Positions 21,489 to 34,386 are shown, counted from the first letter of the stretch. The stretch is DNA of 64,000 bases from Punctularia strigosozonata HHB-11173 SS5 (GCF_000264995.1 NW_006767438.1:2023675-2087674); one strand, 5' to 3'. Numbers and translations are program-made. The notes: generated by a model not told the origin, from the sequence alone.

Positions 21489-23779
21489 ATGGCCGACTCC
21501 GAGTCGACTATCCCTCGAACGCCTGCCAGCGAGGTTGACGACAAGGCGAGCTTTAGCCATGACGAGCACGCGAGCCACACCGGTCTCGCTCCTGGGGGAC
21601 GGCGCCAGCTCGCGGCAAAGGGCAAGGACGCCGCGCTCGAGGTGATCGGCGAGGAGGCGGCGCCGGTTTTGGTCACGCCCGAGCAGAACGCGGCCGTGCT
21701 GAGAAAGATCGACATGTGGCTCATGCCTGTCATCGCAACGATATACTTCTTGCAGCAGCTCGACAAGTTAGTTGTTTATTCTCCGTGTGTTGGGATGGTC
21801 TATTGACGCGGACTGTATCGGTCAGGTCGTCGTTGTCGTACACGTCCGTCTTTGGCATACAAGAAGACGCGCGTGAGCTTGATGACTTGTTTCCGCTCGT
21901 CGTCGTGTTCACTCACTTCGACGATTCTTAGATCTTCATGGGCAACAGTACAGCTGGTTAGGCAGCATTGTCTACGTCGCGCAGCTCGTCTGGCAGCCCG
22001 TCTCGTCCTATCTGCTCGTCCGCCTCCCTGTCGCCAAGTACCGTGAGTGCCCCTTCCATTGCCCCTATCGTTGAACCATTTCAAATGCGAGCACACCCAG
22101 TGTTCGTCCACGTCGTCTTCTGGGGCATCTGCGTCGCATCGTGCGCCGCGGCGAAGAACTTCACAGGCCTGCTCGTCGCGCGCTTCTTCTTGGGCATCTT
22201 CGAAGCGACCGTCGGTGCGTGTCTGTTATCTCTAAGAACAGCGAGTTCATGTGTTCATCGATTTGTTCAACCTTTTGCAGCGCCTTGCTTTATCACCATT
22301 ACCCAGATGTGGTGGCGTCGTCGCGAACAGACGTTCCGCCTCGCGATATGGATGGCGGCCAACGGGGGGACTGGGATGGTCGGGTCGTTGCTTGCCTGGG
22401 GTCTGGGACATATCAATGGGAGCTTGCGCCCGTATCAGGTACGTTGACTTCTCACTCCTCCTCACACGATGAGCGTGAGCTCACGAGCTATCACTTCTAC
22501 AGGTTATTTTCTTGTTCATCGGACTCCTCACCATCGCCATCTCGCCCATCGTTTTGTTCGTTCTGCCCGATTGTGAGTGACGCTGCTATCCCGAGCGCAC
22601 GCTGGTCGACGACCGTTCCTCCAGCCCCGACGAAGGCGCGCTTCTTGTACAAGGAAGAGAAGATCATCGCGATCGAGCGTTTGCGCGCCAACAACATGGG
22701 CGTGGAGACCAAGGTCTGGAAATGGGAACAGGTCTGGGAGCTGTTGCTCGACCCGAAGACCTACCTCTGGTTTTCCATGCTCTTCCTTTGCGCGTGAGTA
22801 CTCTTCAACACCTCAATACCTAATCTGGACCCTAACCGTATGTTCGATTGCAGAGCACCTTCGGGAGGCATCGGTACCTTCGGTCCGCTCATCATCAAGG
22901 TACCCCGTTCTTCCTTGAGCCTCTTAGCCCATCCTTTCGCTAACCGTCATGCGCTCTTCAGGGATTCGGCTTCAACCAATTCCATACCTTGCTATTCAAC
23001 ATCCCTTTCTCCGCTATGCAGGTCGTCCTCACCCTCCTATCCGCCGACATCTCGCAGCGGATCAAGCTCAAATGGCCCGTTCTCTTCTTCCTGACGTTGC
23101 CGACCATCGGGGGCGCGAGCGCGTTGCTCGCGCTAGGACGCGGGACGGAGCTGAAGAACAAGTTGCTGGGGTGCTATTACGTGGTACGCTTCGATCTTCA
23201 TGACAGCAGCGACCGATCAGGCACTGAAGCAGAACGTGCTCTTAAGCTGTCGTTCTTCACGGCGATCCAGCCTATGCTGTACACCTGGTCCAGTCAGAAC
23301 ACGGCGGGCCACACGAAAAAGCTCTGCACTACTGGCATGATCTTCGTCGCCCAGTGCGCCGGCAACATCCTCGGACCTCAACTGTACCAATCTAAAGACG
23401 CGCCCGTCTACCGAAGAGGTCTCATCGCAAAGTGCGTCATGCCCCCCCCTTCCCTCCCTCTGTCTTTCGTTTCTTTTGAGAACGGTATGGCCTGATGACA
23501 AACTTTCGACGCAGCCTGGCTTGTTGGGTCACCTTGGCGGTCCTGGTCCTGATCACGGCAGCGTATCTCGAGTTCCTCAATAGAAGACACGCCAGGAGGA
23601 GGGAGCTCGCCGGCAAGGTCGGAAAGGTCATCGACGTCTCGCTCGAGGACGACGTGCGCGCGCACGAGATACAACAGGAGCTGCATAACCGGGATGGTGG
23701 AGAACCGAGCGGGTTGAACGCGCGCGCGTTCGACGATCTGACCGATACACAGAACGAGGATTTTATTTACGCTCTATGA
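21489..23779 (+). CDS. MFS transporter, anion:cation symporter (allantoate permease / Dal5-like) family (554 aa)
   Basis: Eleven exons: 21489-21766, 21826-21872, 21932-22042, 22101-22214, 22281-22438, 22503-22572, 22625-22793, 22854-22899, 22962-23183, 23247-23431, 23515-23779 (1665 nt). A hydrophilic N-terminus of about 75 residues precedes RKIDMWLMPVIATIYFLQQLDK. The family's hallmark stretches follow: HLHGQQYSWLGSIVYVAQLVWQP, ARFFLGIFEA, TQMWWRRREQTFRLAIW, a central cytosolic loop (RFLYKEEKIIAIERLR...WKWEQVWE), and the second six-helix half with GGIGTFGPLIIKGFGFN. The C-terminus FDDLTDTQNEDFIYAL resembles the tail of fungal Dal5-type permeases. Likely a plasma-membrane importer of an organic anion such as allantoate, nicotinate or another carboxylate; the substrate is not determinable. 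The ATG at 21489 is chosen because the in-frame sequence upstream has no ATG and overlaps the TATA region. Confidence 0.88.
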
Positions 23780-23920
23780 GTCATGACGGATCAGGGGTGG
23801 ATATTTACAGTTTGCTGTGATGTGCTCGAATCATATTTGTACGATGTACGTCTTATTAAAGGGCGGATTCAAGGGTGATGGTCTGCTGTTGTACAAGAGA
23901 AGTCATAGGATAAAACCGGC

Positions 23921-26900
23921 TCAAAGCCCGATGTGGACATACGTCGCCCATCGGCGGGCTTGAAGACCTTGCGCGCGCATTTTCCGAACAGCACTGTCAA
24001 GCCCGAAGGCAACTGAGCTGCAGTCGATGGGATTGGATACGGCCGTTTCCTTGAACATGGTTCGGTAAACATCGGCTGCCACTCGCGGCCCGTCCGCGTC
24101 GTTCATGGTCCTTAAAGCTGAAGTCAGCGAGATAGCCTATAGTGGACGACATGGGCTGGTCTCACCATGCGGTCGCGACGACGCTCTTGAAGCCGACGTA
24201 AAGCATGGTTCCTGCGAGATGAATAGCCTCGTCTGGCAGCTTTGGATCTCCTGCCGCCGATTGGCAGGAACTCAAGAAAGCGAAAAATGTGTCGTCCCGC
24301 ATCTTCACCTTCATGAGATCCGATACGCTGAGCCTTCCATCCGCCAGGCAGAAGGCACTGGAGAGTGGATTGCGATAATTCTGTTGGGCGTGGCAAGCTA
24401 GATGGATCATGGATACCTTCGGTAATGACGCCAGTACGGACTCTACATCGGAGGATTTCCCCGACGACTTCGTCCCGAATACGTTGACAGTTGTCGTGGC
24501 CGGCAAAGCCTCGACTACTCCATTAATCTCGTCATCCACACTCGTGAATGGCGGGAGGTCTGCCGCCGACGCTTGAGCAACAAGCAGTGCGGTAAAGTCC
24601 CGGGGTATGCTGATGGGCTTTTGCTTTCGCAGCGCAAGCAAGGTGCCTAAAGTGGGGGTATAGGATGATACGAAGTAATCTGATGCGTATTCGCCTCGGG
24701 AGCCTGCGGCATGTAAGGGAAGGGAGGTAAACAGTCCAGTTGGGCACCACCAGACGCGTGGACGGCCTTCAAGCTCCGAATCGCTCTGGCATTTCTGTAG
24801 TCTTGTATTAGTATCATAACCCTCTACAGAAGCAGAAAACACGTACAACAAGACCGACATAATCAATGATGGGTTGGACGATATGAGACCACAGCTCCGC
24901 AAGGAAAGCCGCTAGGTCGTCAGTGTTTGCACTAGATACCCTCGTCTTCTTCATCTTGAGGCGATCTACGCTCGGCTGTAGCCGAGTCGTATCGTCCTCG
25001 TATGTTGAGTCATTGCCTGTCAAAGCGCCGATAGCCTTAACCAGTTCTTTCAGGTGATCATACGTGAGAGAGCGTAAGGACAACCTCTCGGCTGGGGAGG
25101 AGGAGTTGCGAATAATAATCACTTCGCAGGATGCCTTGCTGGCGACAAGAACAACGACCATTCCACCTTCTGCGCATTCGCGGAGATCGGAGAACAGGGG
25201 AGTGCGGAGGAATCGCTCTTGACCTGGCAAATACCGCACCTTTTCCACAAGCGCTTCATACTCGTCCGCGACACTGCGCCTCTCAGCAATGGCCATATCA
25301 TCCATTGCCCCCGAAGGTGACTGCTCAAGCGCCTGTGAGAGATTGTGGAGCTTTTCAAGCATATCATTCGGGAGACCGGCGAGAGGTGTTCGAAGATGGA
25401 GCGCTTGCCCCCAGAAGATCGATCGACCTTGTTCAAGCATTTCGATGGCTCGTTCAGGTTCACCCAGTCCGAGGGCGTGAGTGGCTGCGTCGGAAGATAA
25501 CAACGGTATGGTTCTCAGAAGGCGCAGGCGTGATGCGTTGTCAAGTCCGAGGTAAGCGATGCGAGATAGAAGATCCAGGCCGCGCTCATGCGCTGTCGAC
25601 AAGCCTTCGTGATCATCGCTATCTGCAGCGGCCCTGATCCACTCTCTGCTGTACTTGAAGCGATATACGGGGGGAGCAAGTGTATCTGTGGTTGCCTTTT
25701 CATAAAGAGCCCTGGAAGCAACGATATCGTCGCTACATCCACACAGTTTAAAACGCGCCGCGAGGCAGCCGGCTTTCTGGCTGATCAATGCACCGCGCAC
25801 GAAGGGACTATCCGATCTTTCTGATTCGGTCAACGTCTCCTCGAGCAGCGATATAGATTCCGAGAGTAGTGCGGGGTCCATTCGCTCGACCGCGAGAGTT
25901 CGCTTGGCCTCCACTAACGTCTCCGCAGCCTCAGCCCTGAAGGGATGTCCACGCGGTCGGAGGCCTAGCGATATCGTCCCATAGTGCACGGATTCGATAA
26001 GATCCTCCATATGTTTCTTGAGACGGTATCGGAAGATGAGCAGACCGGACAATGCATTGGCCGGCATGGATGGGTCGGGATGCCTTGAACCTGGGGGATG
26101 CAATTCGTAACTGTCCCTGCTATATCGAATGGCTCTCTCCAAATCTGCCTCGTCTTTTGTCTCCTCGTATCGCATCCCGTAGATGAGTCCAAGTTCCCTA
26201 AGAAGTTCGGCACGACCGGCGCTATCTCTGTGCATGACGTTCAACCTGTCGACATACAAGTCTAGTGCATCGTCGAGATCCGACAGCCTGCCAGTATGCA
26301 TGAAGCGACACCTCAATGCGATGCCGAGATTCATGAGAATGCTCAAAGACACTTTCTTTGGATCAGGAGCTGCGCTGCAAGCTTCGCGTAGAATGATAAT
26401 GCATTCGTCCAAGTGTTCGATTTGACTGGCGAAGTCATATCGGATTCCTAGGCATCCAGCCAGAGTCGTCACAGATTGCATGTAATTGACATGGGTAGCG
26501 GGCGTGCCTGCCACAAGTCTGCGAGCAAGCGCGATCGCATCATCCAGGTCCTGCACGTTACCCTGTTCCTCGAACAGAAATCGCAACCCTCCAGCAAGAT
26601 GACGAATGGCAGTGGCGTGGATGGGAATATGAGAGTATGGCAGTGATTTGACCGTATCACGTATGCAAGCGACGGCATGCTCGAGATCCCGTACATCACC
26701 ATGTTGTCGGTAACGAACGTGGAGGACAGCTGACCGTGCGTTGCAGATCATGGCGGCGGAGAATTCGTTGACGGTAGGGATGGCTTCTGCTCGCCGTGAA
26801 GCTGCATCGGCTTCTTCGAGGTCATCCTCTGTTGGGGATAGGTCGAGGCGTCTCACCAGAGTCCGAGACAACGTCGTCAAGGTAACGATGAGACCGCGAT

Positions 26901-27372
26901 CGTCGATACCACTTGATGAGACCGCCTCCCGAAGTATGCGGAGGGGCTCGTCGAAGGCTTCATGGGCAATGGGAGACCCAAGATTGGCGGAGCATTGAGC
27001 CACCAGACCGGACGCGACCCCCGTCAAAGACGGTGACAGATCCAGCCCAAGACGCTGCCTAACCTCTAGAGCCTGACGATGAAGATCGATAGATTCGATC
27101 AAATGATCGGACGTGGAGCTGTATTCAAACATGAAGAGAAGCGTCACCGCCAAACGGTCCATGATGTAGACGCAAAGTTGAGGGTAGGCTGAGGTAGCTA
27201 CCGTTCCAGAGCGATACGATTGAGCGATTCGGCGAAGATGGCTGATGGGGTCGCTGATATCTTCGCGAGCGAGTTGGAGGAAGAGAGCGTCCGCCTCAAG
27301 ATATGACGACGTCTCGAACCGAGTCCCGTCGTCCGACTGTGTGGACGGCAGCGGGCCAACGAAATGATCCAT
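23921..27372 (-). CDS. TPR-CHAT protein (1114 aa): tetratricopeptide repeats plus CHAT protease-like domain
   Basis: Three exons on the minus strand: 27372-24847, 24794-24166, 24110-23921 (3345 nt). Residues about 80-780 form helical repeats of TPR type, seen as recurring patterns such as SDLDDALDLYVDRL and ADLERAIRYSRDSYELH. The C-terminal CHAT domain (about residues 790-1060) begins with the PRVWWCPTGLFTSLPLHAAG block. It carries the caspase/separase-like dyad His977 (HLACHA) and Cys1019 (LSSCQSAAGD), followed by the WTMNDADGPRVAADVY block. Both catalytic residues are present, so a cysteine protease activity is plausible. In bacteria TPR-CHAT proteins act in defence, and in fungi CHAT domains are found in heterokaryon-incompatibility and NLR-like proteins; a role here is inference. 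The gene ends 141 bp from the end of the convergent MFS gene. Confidence 0.87.
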
Positions 27373-29095
27373 GGGGAAACACGAGCGGTGCGAGCGGAGG
27401 GCTTCGCGTGATTATAAGTTTAGAGAGCATCGAAGCAGAAATGCCCCCGAGTGGCCGGGTCAAGTTCGATTTCTAGAAAGGTAGCCGGCTCTTGTGAAAC
27501 TGAATTCTTGGTATGGGAAGAATCTGACCGAAAGATCCGACGACACCTATCGAGAGCTTCGAATAGTCATGATGGTGGAAGCCTAAATCATCACCCTGCT
27601 TTGGAGAAGTTCGTCAGAATGCGTGAAGCGATGTCTGTCTGTATCAAAGCGGTAAAGCTGAAGTCGAGAGCTTTCCAGTGGGGTCGGTGGAGATCGTCGT
27701 GAGAGATAAGACGCTCATTAGTCGCTAGTCGTCGATCCGGCGTGATGAGATGATTGACACACCGAAAGCAGCTTGCTAGCAAATGCCAAGCCGAAGATTG
27801 TCCAATTACCACCATCCTGCAAGACCATTTACTGCATGCGCAAAACATCGGATATTGTCAAGATCCCTAATCAAAAGTTTGACGACAGTGAGTTCACTGT
27901 TCCCAACACCGAGGTGCAGCCACTGTACTGCTTACTTCAAGCCCGATACTCGTTGACCTTGATTAGGACTTGTACGTCTACACTGCTCCGGACCTGATAC
28001 CACCGAAGCACTGGCCACGGGGCTTCAGTACGGGTCGATGACAAGTCCGAATGCGCCAGAAGTGCACCTTGTTCCGACTTACCCGGAGGCAGTGTGACAT
28101 GACGTCACACGCCATCGTTGTAACACTGGGCGTGGCCACCCCGGCTAGCTGATCCTCTAGCTATCGCCCCCGTCCTGCATAGAGTGTCTAGATTATATTG
28201 CCATCGAGGAGAAATATAATAATGATCCGTCAGCGGAGAAGTTGACGCTGATGCACCATTGTTGAATGCTCCCACTCAATAACGAGCAGAAGATCTGGAT
28301 CCCCGTCCCGAAGCGATTTTTGCTTTTTGAAGATGTCGTTTCATGAGGAGAATCGATAGCGAGCACGCAGGTGCCTATGGATCCACGGAGAGGGTCGGAT
28401 CCCTTGTACATGGCGTATGGTAAGATCCTATATCAAGTCTGAGTTCGTGTCACGTCTTCGAATGACATGCTGCAATGAGTTCCAAGCTCCTCGATACGCT
28501 CTGCGCGTTTAGCAATGTCGGCCTTCATGCGTTGCATGCTGTCGCGGCTTAGGTTTCATGCTTGGTCGTGGTCCGAAAATCTCGCGCTATAATCCGTATC
28601 GCCGCTGCAACATGATGGAGAATTCCATGACATGGCGGTCACCGTCTTCTTTGTTTTTGCGAGCCTCCATCACCTGGAAATGTGTAGGTATGTCTCAGAA
28701 ATATGACGGATGTCAAGAGACCGTTCGTAACGAGCCTAGTTGGTGCGATGAACAGTTCGCACACCACCCTAGCTAAGAGAGGGCGAGTTGTCAGGAGCGG
28801 GGGGCTGAAGCTCGACTTTGGTTGGCTTGGGAACTGGATTCCGGGAAGCCTTAACTACTACAGAACAGATGTCCTCAGCCTCATGACGATGGTCGTTGGC
28901 GAGCCGCGCTGCGTCAAATCGCGTAAGTAGCTTTTGGTGGACGTCCAAGTTCAAGGAGGGCTACGGGCGTCTGATGGGCGAAACAGATTAAGCGCCCGAT
29001 GTCGCGTCTTCATATCGACCTCGACGCCACCACCGCGTTCACTGCGAGGGCTCGACTTGCTGTGATCTCAGGCGATCTCCTCAGCCAGGACTGCT
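27373..29095. other. Intergenic, no gene seen
   Basis: About 1.7 kb divergent region between TPR-CHAT and CSN3. The open frames are short with no motif. If a gene is present it is not recognisable to me. Confidence 0.4.
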
Positions 29096-30031
29096 ATGCA
29101 GGACGAAACGACGACTGGCGCTGGCCCGTCGCAACCCATTGCTGCCCATCAGCAGGTGTCGCTCGCCTCGGCCGTCGAGCAGATCACCTCCACCTCCAAC
29201 CCGCAATCGCTCGCACGATGGCTCACCAAGTTCGCGCCGAAGGAAGTCAGGGAGACCCTCCTCGCGTCTCTATTACCAGGAGATCAAGATCCGCTGGATA
29301 TACTCGATGTAGAAACCAACACGCTCGGCGTCGTCTGGATACTGTGAGTGGTGTGGCGTGCGTCTCTCTTGCGGTCGCTTTACCGTTCTGTCTCTCTATC
29401 TTGGAGGCACTGATGCTATTCAGAATATGAATGCTGACTTGACTTGCTGGCCGTTAGGTCCGCACGGCTTACGGCGTCCACCGCTGCACCGGTTTCGTTT
29501 GACCACATCTCCCGCTTTTGCGCCACGTTCGACCCGGAGCAGGCGAGGGTTGCTCCCGAGCGCGGTAAGCGTCTCGCAGCTCTCCCTTTGCTCACGTCTC
29601 GATCCTCATGCTCCGTCAGTAACGATGCTTGCAAGGGGGATCTTCAGATACGCCTCAGGCGTGAACGACAACGGCGCCAAGCTCGCCATCAAACCGCTAT
29701 ACGACCTCCTCACGCGCTACGCGCCCGACCTATCCTACCTAACCACCGTCCACCCCATCTTCCTTCACGTACGTCTGCCTTCACGCGCCCCCTCCTTTCT
29801 CTCTAACGCCCTAAGTTTTGTTTGGGTTATCAGGCATGCACGCTCGCGAACCACTTCCCGCCCGCGCTCCTCCTCCCCGTGCTCTCCGTGCCGATCAGCA
29901 ACGTCTCGCTCGAGCTTTCCGACCTGTCATACACCGACAGCCTTGTGTACCACTACCTCGGTGGCTGCGCATGGGCGAGGATGAAGCGCTGGAAGGACGC
30001 GTGAGTTGCCCTCCCCGCCCCTTCCTCTCAC

Positions 30032-30069
<38 letters not shown>

Positions 30070-31256
30070 GACCCTTCGCTGACACGATCCGTCACCCAGA
30101 CGAGACTTTTTCGAGCTCTGCATCGGCGCCCCGGGCACGGCCGCGAGCGCGATCCAATGGGAAGCCGTGAAGAAGCTCGTGCTCGTGCAATGCATCTCCA
30201 CCGGGAAGGTCAGCCACCGTCTCCCCGTCCCCGTCCCCGTACCTATCCCTGCGCTCTCCCTTTGGTTCCTTCGATCTGTTGCTGAAAACAAAGGCGACAG
30301 TCCACGCCGCTCCCGAAGTACGCGCACCCGGCGCTGACCCGGCTGCTCAAGAACTCGCCTTACGGCGCGTTCGCGAAGCACTACCCGGCGCAGCGCGACG
30401 CGCTCGCGAGCCTAGTGGAGAAGGAGCGCGCCGTCTTCGTCGACGTAAGTCCTCCCTCTATTTCCTTCCATCTTCCCTTCCTTGTTCTCTTCCCCTGCCC
30501 CCCTCTCTCACGCGCCTTGTTCTCGACGGGATTAGATAGAGCTGGACGTTTATAACGACACTTTTTTTTAGGATAATAACCTCGGGCTCGTTAACCAGGC
30601 GCTCGACCGCGTCCCGCGCTGGCTCATCCGCGGTCTCACGCACACCTACCTCTCGCTCTCGCTCGCGGACATCGCCAAGGCCGTCCGGCTCGACGTCGAG
30701 CGCGCGCGCGACACCGTCGTCTCCATGGTACGCTCGGACCTCTTCCACTCTTTCCCCCCCTCCCCCCCAAAAAAAAAAAAAAAAAACCAGAATTCTCCTC
30801 TCTCGGACACGGAACAGAAAGGACTGATCTATCCGATTGTCCAGATCGACGAGGACGTGATCACGGCGACGCTGTCGGCCGAGGGCACGGTGACGTTCGC
30901 GGACGCGCCGGTGCGGGTGTCGAAGGCGGAGATCGATCGGATCTTGCTCGGGGCGCAGCAGCAGGGCTTGTTGCTCACCAAGCTCGACCGCGCGTTGGCG
31001 GGGAGCAGGGAGTACCTCACCAAGGTGACGTGCCTTCTGACTCTTTGTCTGTCGTCCCCTCCTCCCCCCCTCTCTTTCTATTCATCGTCTCTTGCTCGAT
31101 CTCTCTCCGTCTCTATTTTGCTCCGTTAATGCTGATGCTGAGACACCGTTTATCGGATGTTAGGCTGTGAAGGTGAAGGACGACGATCGGTTCGGGGGGA
31201 TGATCGGGCCCGAGGAGGACCTGATGGAGGACATACCGATGCATGGGATGGACTAG
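29096..31256 (+). CDS. COP9 signalosome complex subunit 3-like protein (450 aa)
   Basis: Nine exons: 29096-29343, 29458-29564, 29620-29768, 29834-30000, 30100-30208, 30301-30444, 30572-30727, 30845-31024, 31164-31256 (1353 nt). Helical repeats occupy the first 300 residues (for example LKPLYDLLTRYAPD-like, YHYLGGCAWARMKRWKDARDFFELCIGAP, AVKKLVLVQCISTGK). A PCI-type winged-helix region follows (SLSLADIAKAVRLDVERARDTVVSMIDEDVITA...). The order and blocks fit CSN3, the scaffold subunit of the COP9 signalosome, which removes Nedd8 from cullins. The C-terminus is short and acidic (DLMEDIPMHGMD). Introns contain a CT microsatellite (about 30034-30067) and adjoining C and A runs (about 30760-30786). 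Confidence 0.83.
30034..30067. repeat. CT dinucleotide microsatellite in a CSN3 intron
   Basis: An uninterrupted run of CT repeats inside the intron at 30001-30099, next to the acceptor side. It strengthens the polypyrimidine tract and may vary in length between strains. Confidence 0.85.
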
Positions 31257-31920
31257 CTAGGATTATAGAGCTAGGTCTGGGCAGAGGCGAGTGTGGTGGT
31301 ATGCAGGAGCTCCCTTCCTTCGAGCTCGAATGTATTGCTACTCTTTTACTGTTGCATGGGAACGACAGACACTTCGGAGGAGGTTAACGGTCACGTGGAC
31401 TGAATTTAACCTTTGCTCCCCTCCTCGCCTTTCCCTGGACTGGTGCTGTTAGATTGCTCCCTGTGAGCACCGAACGCATTCAGCGAGACGACGCCCAAGA
31501 CGCTCCTCATGTATGTTCTTTTCGGCGGGGAATAACGACAGAAAACCACCACATAACGCTTCCCCGTGTTGGTGCGCCTGAACGCTACGTAATGCGATTG
31601 AGTTCGCGCAGCAAAGGTGCAGAGTCACCTGCTAAGCAACCCCACCCCGCTGAGTCTGCCAGTGCCCCGCCAGCTCTCGCCGAGGCGACGGTTCTGGTCA
31701 CCTGGACGCGGCACGTCCGGATCTCGTCTCTTCCTGGCCCCAAAGGGTAACGACCCCAATACACTACGTCGACTGCCTTCTTCGCAAGGTTCGCACTCAG
31801 CCGGTATATATACCCGCCCGCTCTGGGGCTCCCACTGTGATCCCCAACCCTTTATGCATACGACCTGATAACCCGCCCTCGCCCCCAACCTCACCTAACC
31901 TCCCCCGCCGTTTAGCCACC
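31257..31920. other. Intergenic with TATA box
   Basis: No gene supported in about 0.66 kb. It ends in the promoter of the 99-aa protein gene. Confidence 0.45.
31805..31812 (+). promoter_or_regulatory. TATA box of the 99-aa zinc-ligand protein gene
   Basis: TATATATA, 109 bp upstream of the ATG at 31921. A C-rich pyrimidine stretch lies between it and the start. Confidence 0.55.
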
Positions 31921-32478
31921 ATGTCCACCGAGGTCGAGCCCGGTCCAACCGTCGAGCTCAACGACGCCCTCTTCTGCAGCGCGCATTTCAAGGAAGTCGT
32001 GAGTTTTCGTCGTCGTCCCCCGAACCGTCGTACCGTCGTCAGGCGAACCCACCATATTCACAGTGCACGGAATGCTCGTGCGACCTTCGCGAGGAGAACG
32101 ACTCGTTCTTCGGGGTACGTTTCACACATCGCGTTGCATATCTCTGTATACCTTCTGTGTGTAGCCTTACGTGTTTTTTGTCTTGATCTTATCAGTTCGA
32201 GCCGATAAATCGCGAAGGCCTCGAGGCGCCCCAGGCGACGCAGACCAAGGACGGCGACTGGCAGTGCAAGAAGCACGGCTCTAAGGGTACGCGTCTCGTT
32301 CCGCCCGTGCCCCCCCCCCCTCCTCCATGTACGAGAATCAAGTCCGAACGTCGGTCCGCTGACGATCGGGTCGCGTTGTTGTCTGTTCCGTTGGACAGCT
32401 TGCAATCAGTGCTACGGGTGGAAGAAGCAGATCACCCGCGCGCGGACGGCGGCCAAGAAGGCCGGCAAGGGCAAATAA
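31921..32478 (+). CDS. Small cysteine/histidine-rich protein, probable zinc binder (99 aa)
   Basis: Four exons: 31921-31998, 32064-32114, 32196-32286, 32399-32478 (300 nt). Ligand-like residues are spaced in four pairs: C-x2-H (FCSAHF), C-x2-C (CTECSC), C-x3-H (CKKHG) and C-x2-C (CNQCYG). This is enough for two zinc ions. The C-terminus is short and strongly basic (KKQITRARTAAKKAGKGK), which could contact nucleic acid. I do not recognise the family. All four exons are in frame and carry the cysteines, which supports the model. It is convergent with the GH16 gene, 432 bp away. Confidence 0.72.
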
Positions 32479-32910
32479 ATGAGAACGCCCTCCTCCCCCC
32501 CCCTTTTGTTTTTGCTTGTCTTGCAACGACGACGCACGAAGGACGAAATGTGTGTAATGTATAGTTTGTGTAACCAGTACGTTGTGAAATCAACCACCCT
32601 CTGAGGCATATCATTGGGACCGTTCTATTGAGTCGCCTTTGAGAGAGAGCCCCGTACATCGGCCTCGGTCGCTGTGAAGGGCCTTTGGTCGGCCGACTCT
32701 TATGAACATGTTACTGCGGAGCCGATGCTACATCAGCGCTTACAAACGGGTTGGCACTCCACGATACAGTAGCAATACTACAGCGCTGCAGGGGGGTTAT
32801 CGATAGGGATACAAATACACGAACACGGAGAAGCAGTGGGGCGATTTGTCGCGGGTAAGTAAGCGGGTGGTGATGAGAAGATGAAGACGGAAGGCGGGAG
32901 GGGAGAGAGG
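32479..32910. other. Convergent 3' region
   Basis: Untranslated and intergenic DNA between the zinc-ligand gene and GH16. No gene seen. Confidence 0.45.
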
Positions 32911-34386
32911 TCACTGGTAGATGTTCATCCACGCGAGGTCGAAGTAGGCGTTCTGGAACGCGGACGGGTTGTTGTTCACGTAGTCTTTTTTTTTTTTCGT
33001 TCGAATGGGTGAGCGGGAGATCGTTGTGGGTGGAAGGAAAAGGAACTTTACCGACGCAGGTGCCGGGGCATCCTGATGAGCCGTATGCGGACCCGGCCCA
33101 GTCGCCGCCTGCACGATGAATATATAAGCCATCAGTCGAATTTCCTGGGATGTGGGGACTTGAATGAGTGTTTTTGAGACGCACAGAAGGTGAGGTTGAT
33201 GATGATCTGGTTCGGGCCGAACTTGGAGTCGATGTCGCAGTCTGCGCCGGAGAAGTACGCGAACGGGGTGCCCTGCGAGAGAGCCCGCGGGCAGTCTGAG
33301 CCTCGCTTCGTTTTCCTGTAGAAATAAAAAATAGGCATTCCATACCCAGCTGCTCGTGTCGATGGACGTCGCGCCGTTCTTCACCTCGGCCGGGACGGAG
33401 GTGTCTAAGCGGGACCAGAACCAGACTTTGATGGAGCTCGACGTGCGCTCCATTGCGTACCAGCCCCCGCCGGCGCCGTTGAACGCCGGGCCGTAGCTTC
33501 GGTCCGAGCGCTCCTGCACGCCGCAGCCGGTGCTGCCTTCGCAGTCGGTGCCGACTTGGATTCTGGGTGATATACGTAAGGTCGGGATCGATGCGTGTGG
33601 CTTCCAGGGAGGGATTGGAGGAGACACTCGCCCGTTCTGAGCGCTCTGGCTTGAGGGCATGGTGTAGCCTTGGGGGAAGGAGCGCGTGCTTTAGAGGACC
33701 GAAAAAAAGTAGGAGCGGAGGTGGGCGCGCCCACCTGCGCCGGTGTGAAGCGTGGCTTGGTTGGGTCCGACGTCGTTCACGCCTTCGAGGATGTCGACCT
33801 CTCCCTGCGGCGCGTATCCCTGTTATCAGGCTGATTTATGAGATGAGCGGAGGAGAACGAGCGCACCTCGTTTGGCCAGTTTGGACCGACTTCCCAGATC
33901 GCGGGCCAGGTGCCGCAGCCTTGGGGCATGTGACGTATGTTGAAGCTGCGAACCCACAGTGGGTTATAACGATGACCGTTCAGGACGATGTCAGAAGAAG
34001 GAATCTTACATCGCGACGTGGGTCGAGTAGGCGTTGTTGGACTGGATCCGGGCAGAGTTGCGCCCGGGCCCGCTCGCGCTCAACGTGTTCTTGTAGTCTG
34101 CGCGGAGGATGAAGGTGTCGGACGAGGCGTAGGTGAGGTTCTGCGATTGCGCGGTCGCTTTGTTCACGTAGTTGCTGGTGAACGATAGAGGGAATATGTC
34201 AGTCGTGGAAGAACGACTGTGGATCATGCCCTCTCACACGCGACCGTTGGTGGGATCGGAGACGGCCTGGAAGGAGAAAAAGTCGTAGAAGCCGTTGCCG
34301 ACGACATTGCTTTTTCGCGAATAACTGGCAGCCAAGGTGTTGCAGGTTGCGGCGAGGGCAGCTGAGATGTAGATGGAGAGCTTCAT
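32911..34386 (-). CDS. Secreted GH16 endo-beta-glucanase (laminarinase type, 311 aa)
   Basis: Nine exons on the minus strand: 34386-34238, 34174-34010, 33945-33867, 33804-33735, 33668-33632, 33562-33346, 33272-33185, 33108-33052, 32984-32911 (936 nt). An N-terminal signal peptide (MKLSIYISAALAATCNTLAA) is followed by the GH16 fold: YDFFSF, RHMPQGCGTWPAIWEVG and the active-site signature GEVDILEGVN. Glu133 is the nucleophile, with Asp135 and Glu138 as the acid/base. Later come TDCEGSTGCG, GGGWYAMER, WFW and the end NNNPSAF-x-NAY. The family cuts beta-1,3 and mixed-linked beta-1,3(4)-glucans, for example in fungal or plant cell walls, outside the cell. The intron at 33631-33563 uses a GC donor; its removal is supported by the total frame. 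Confidence 0.9.
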
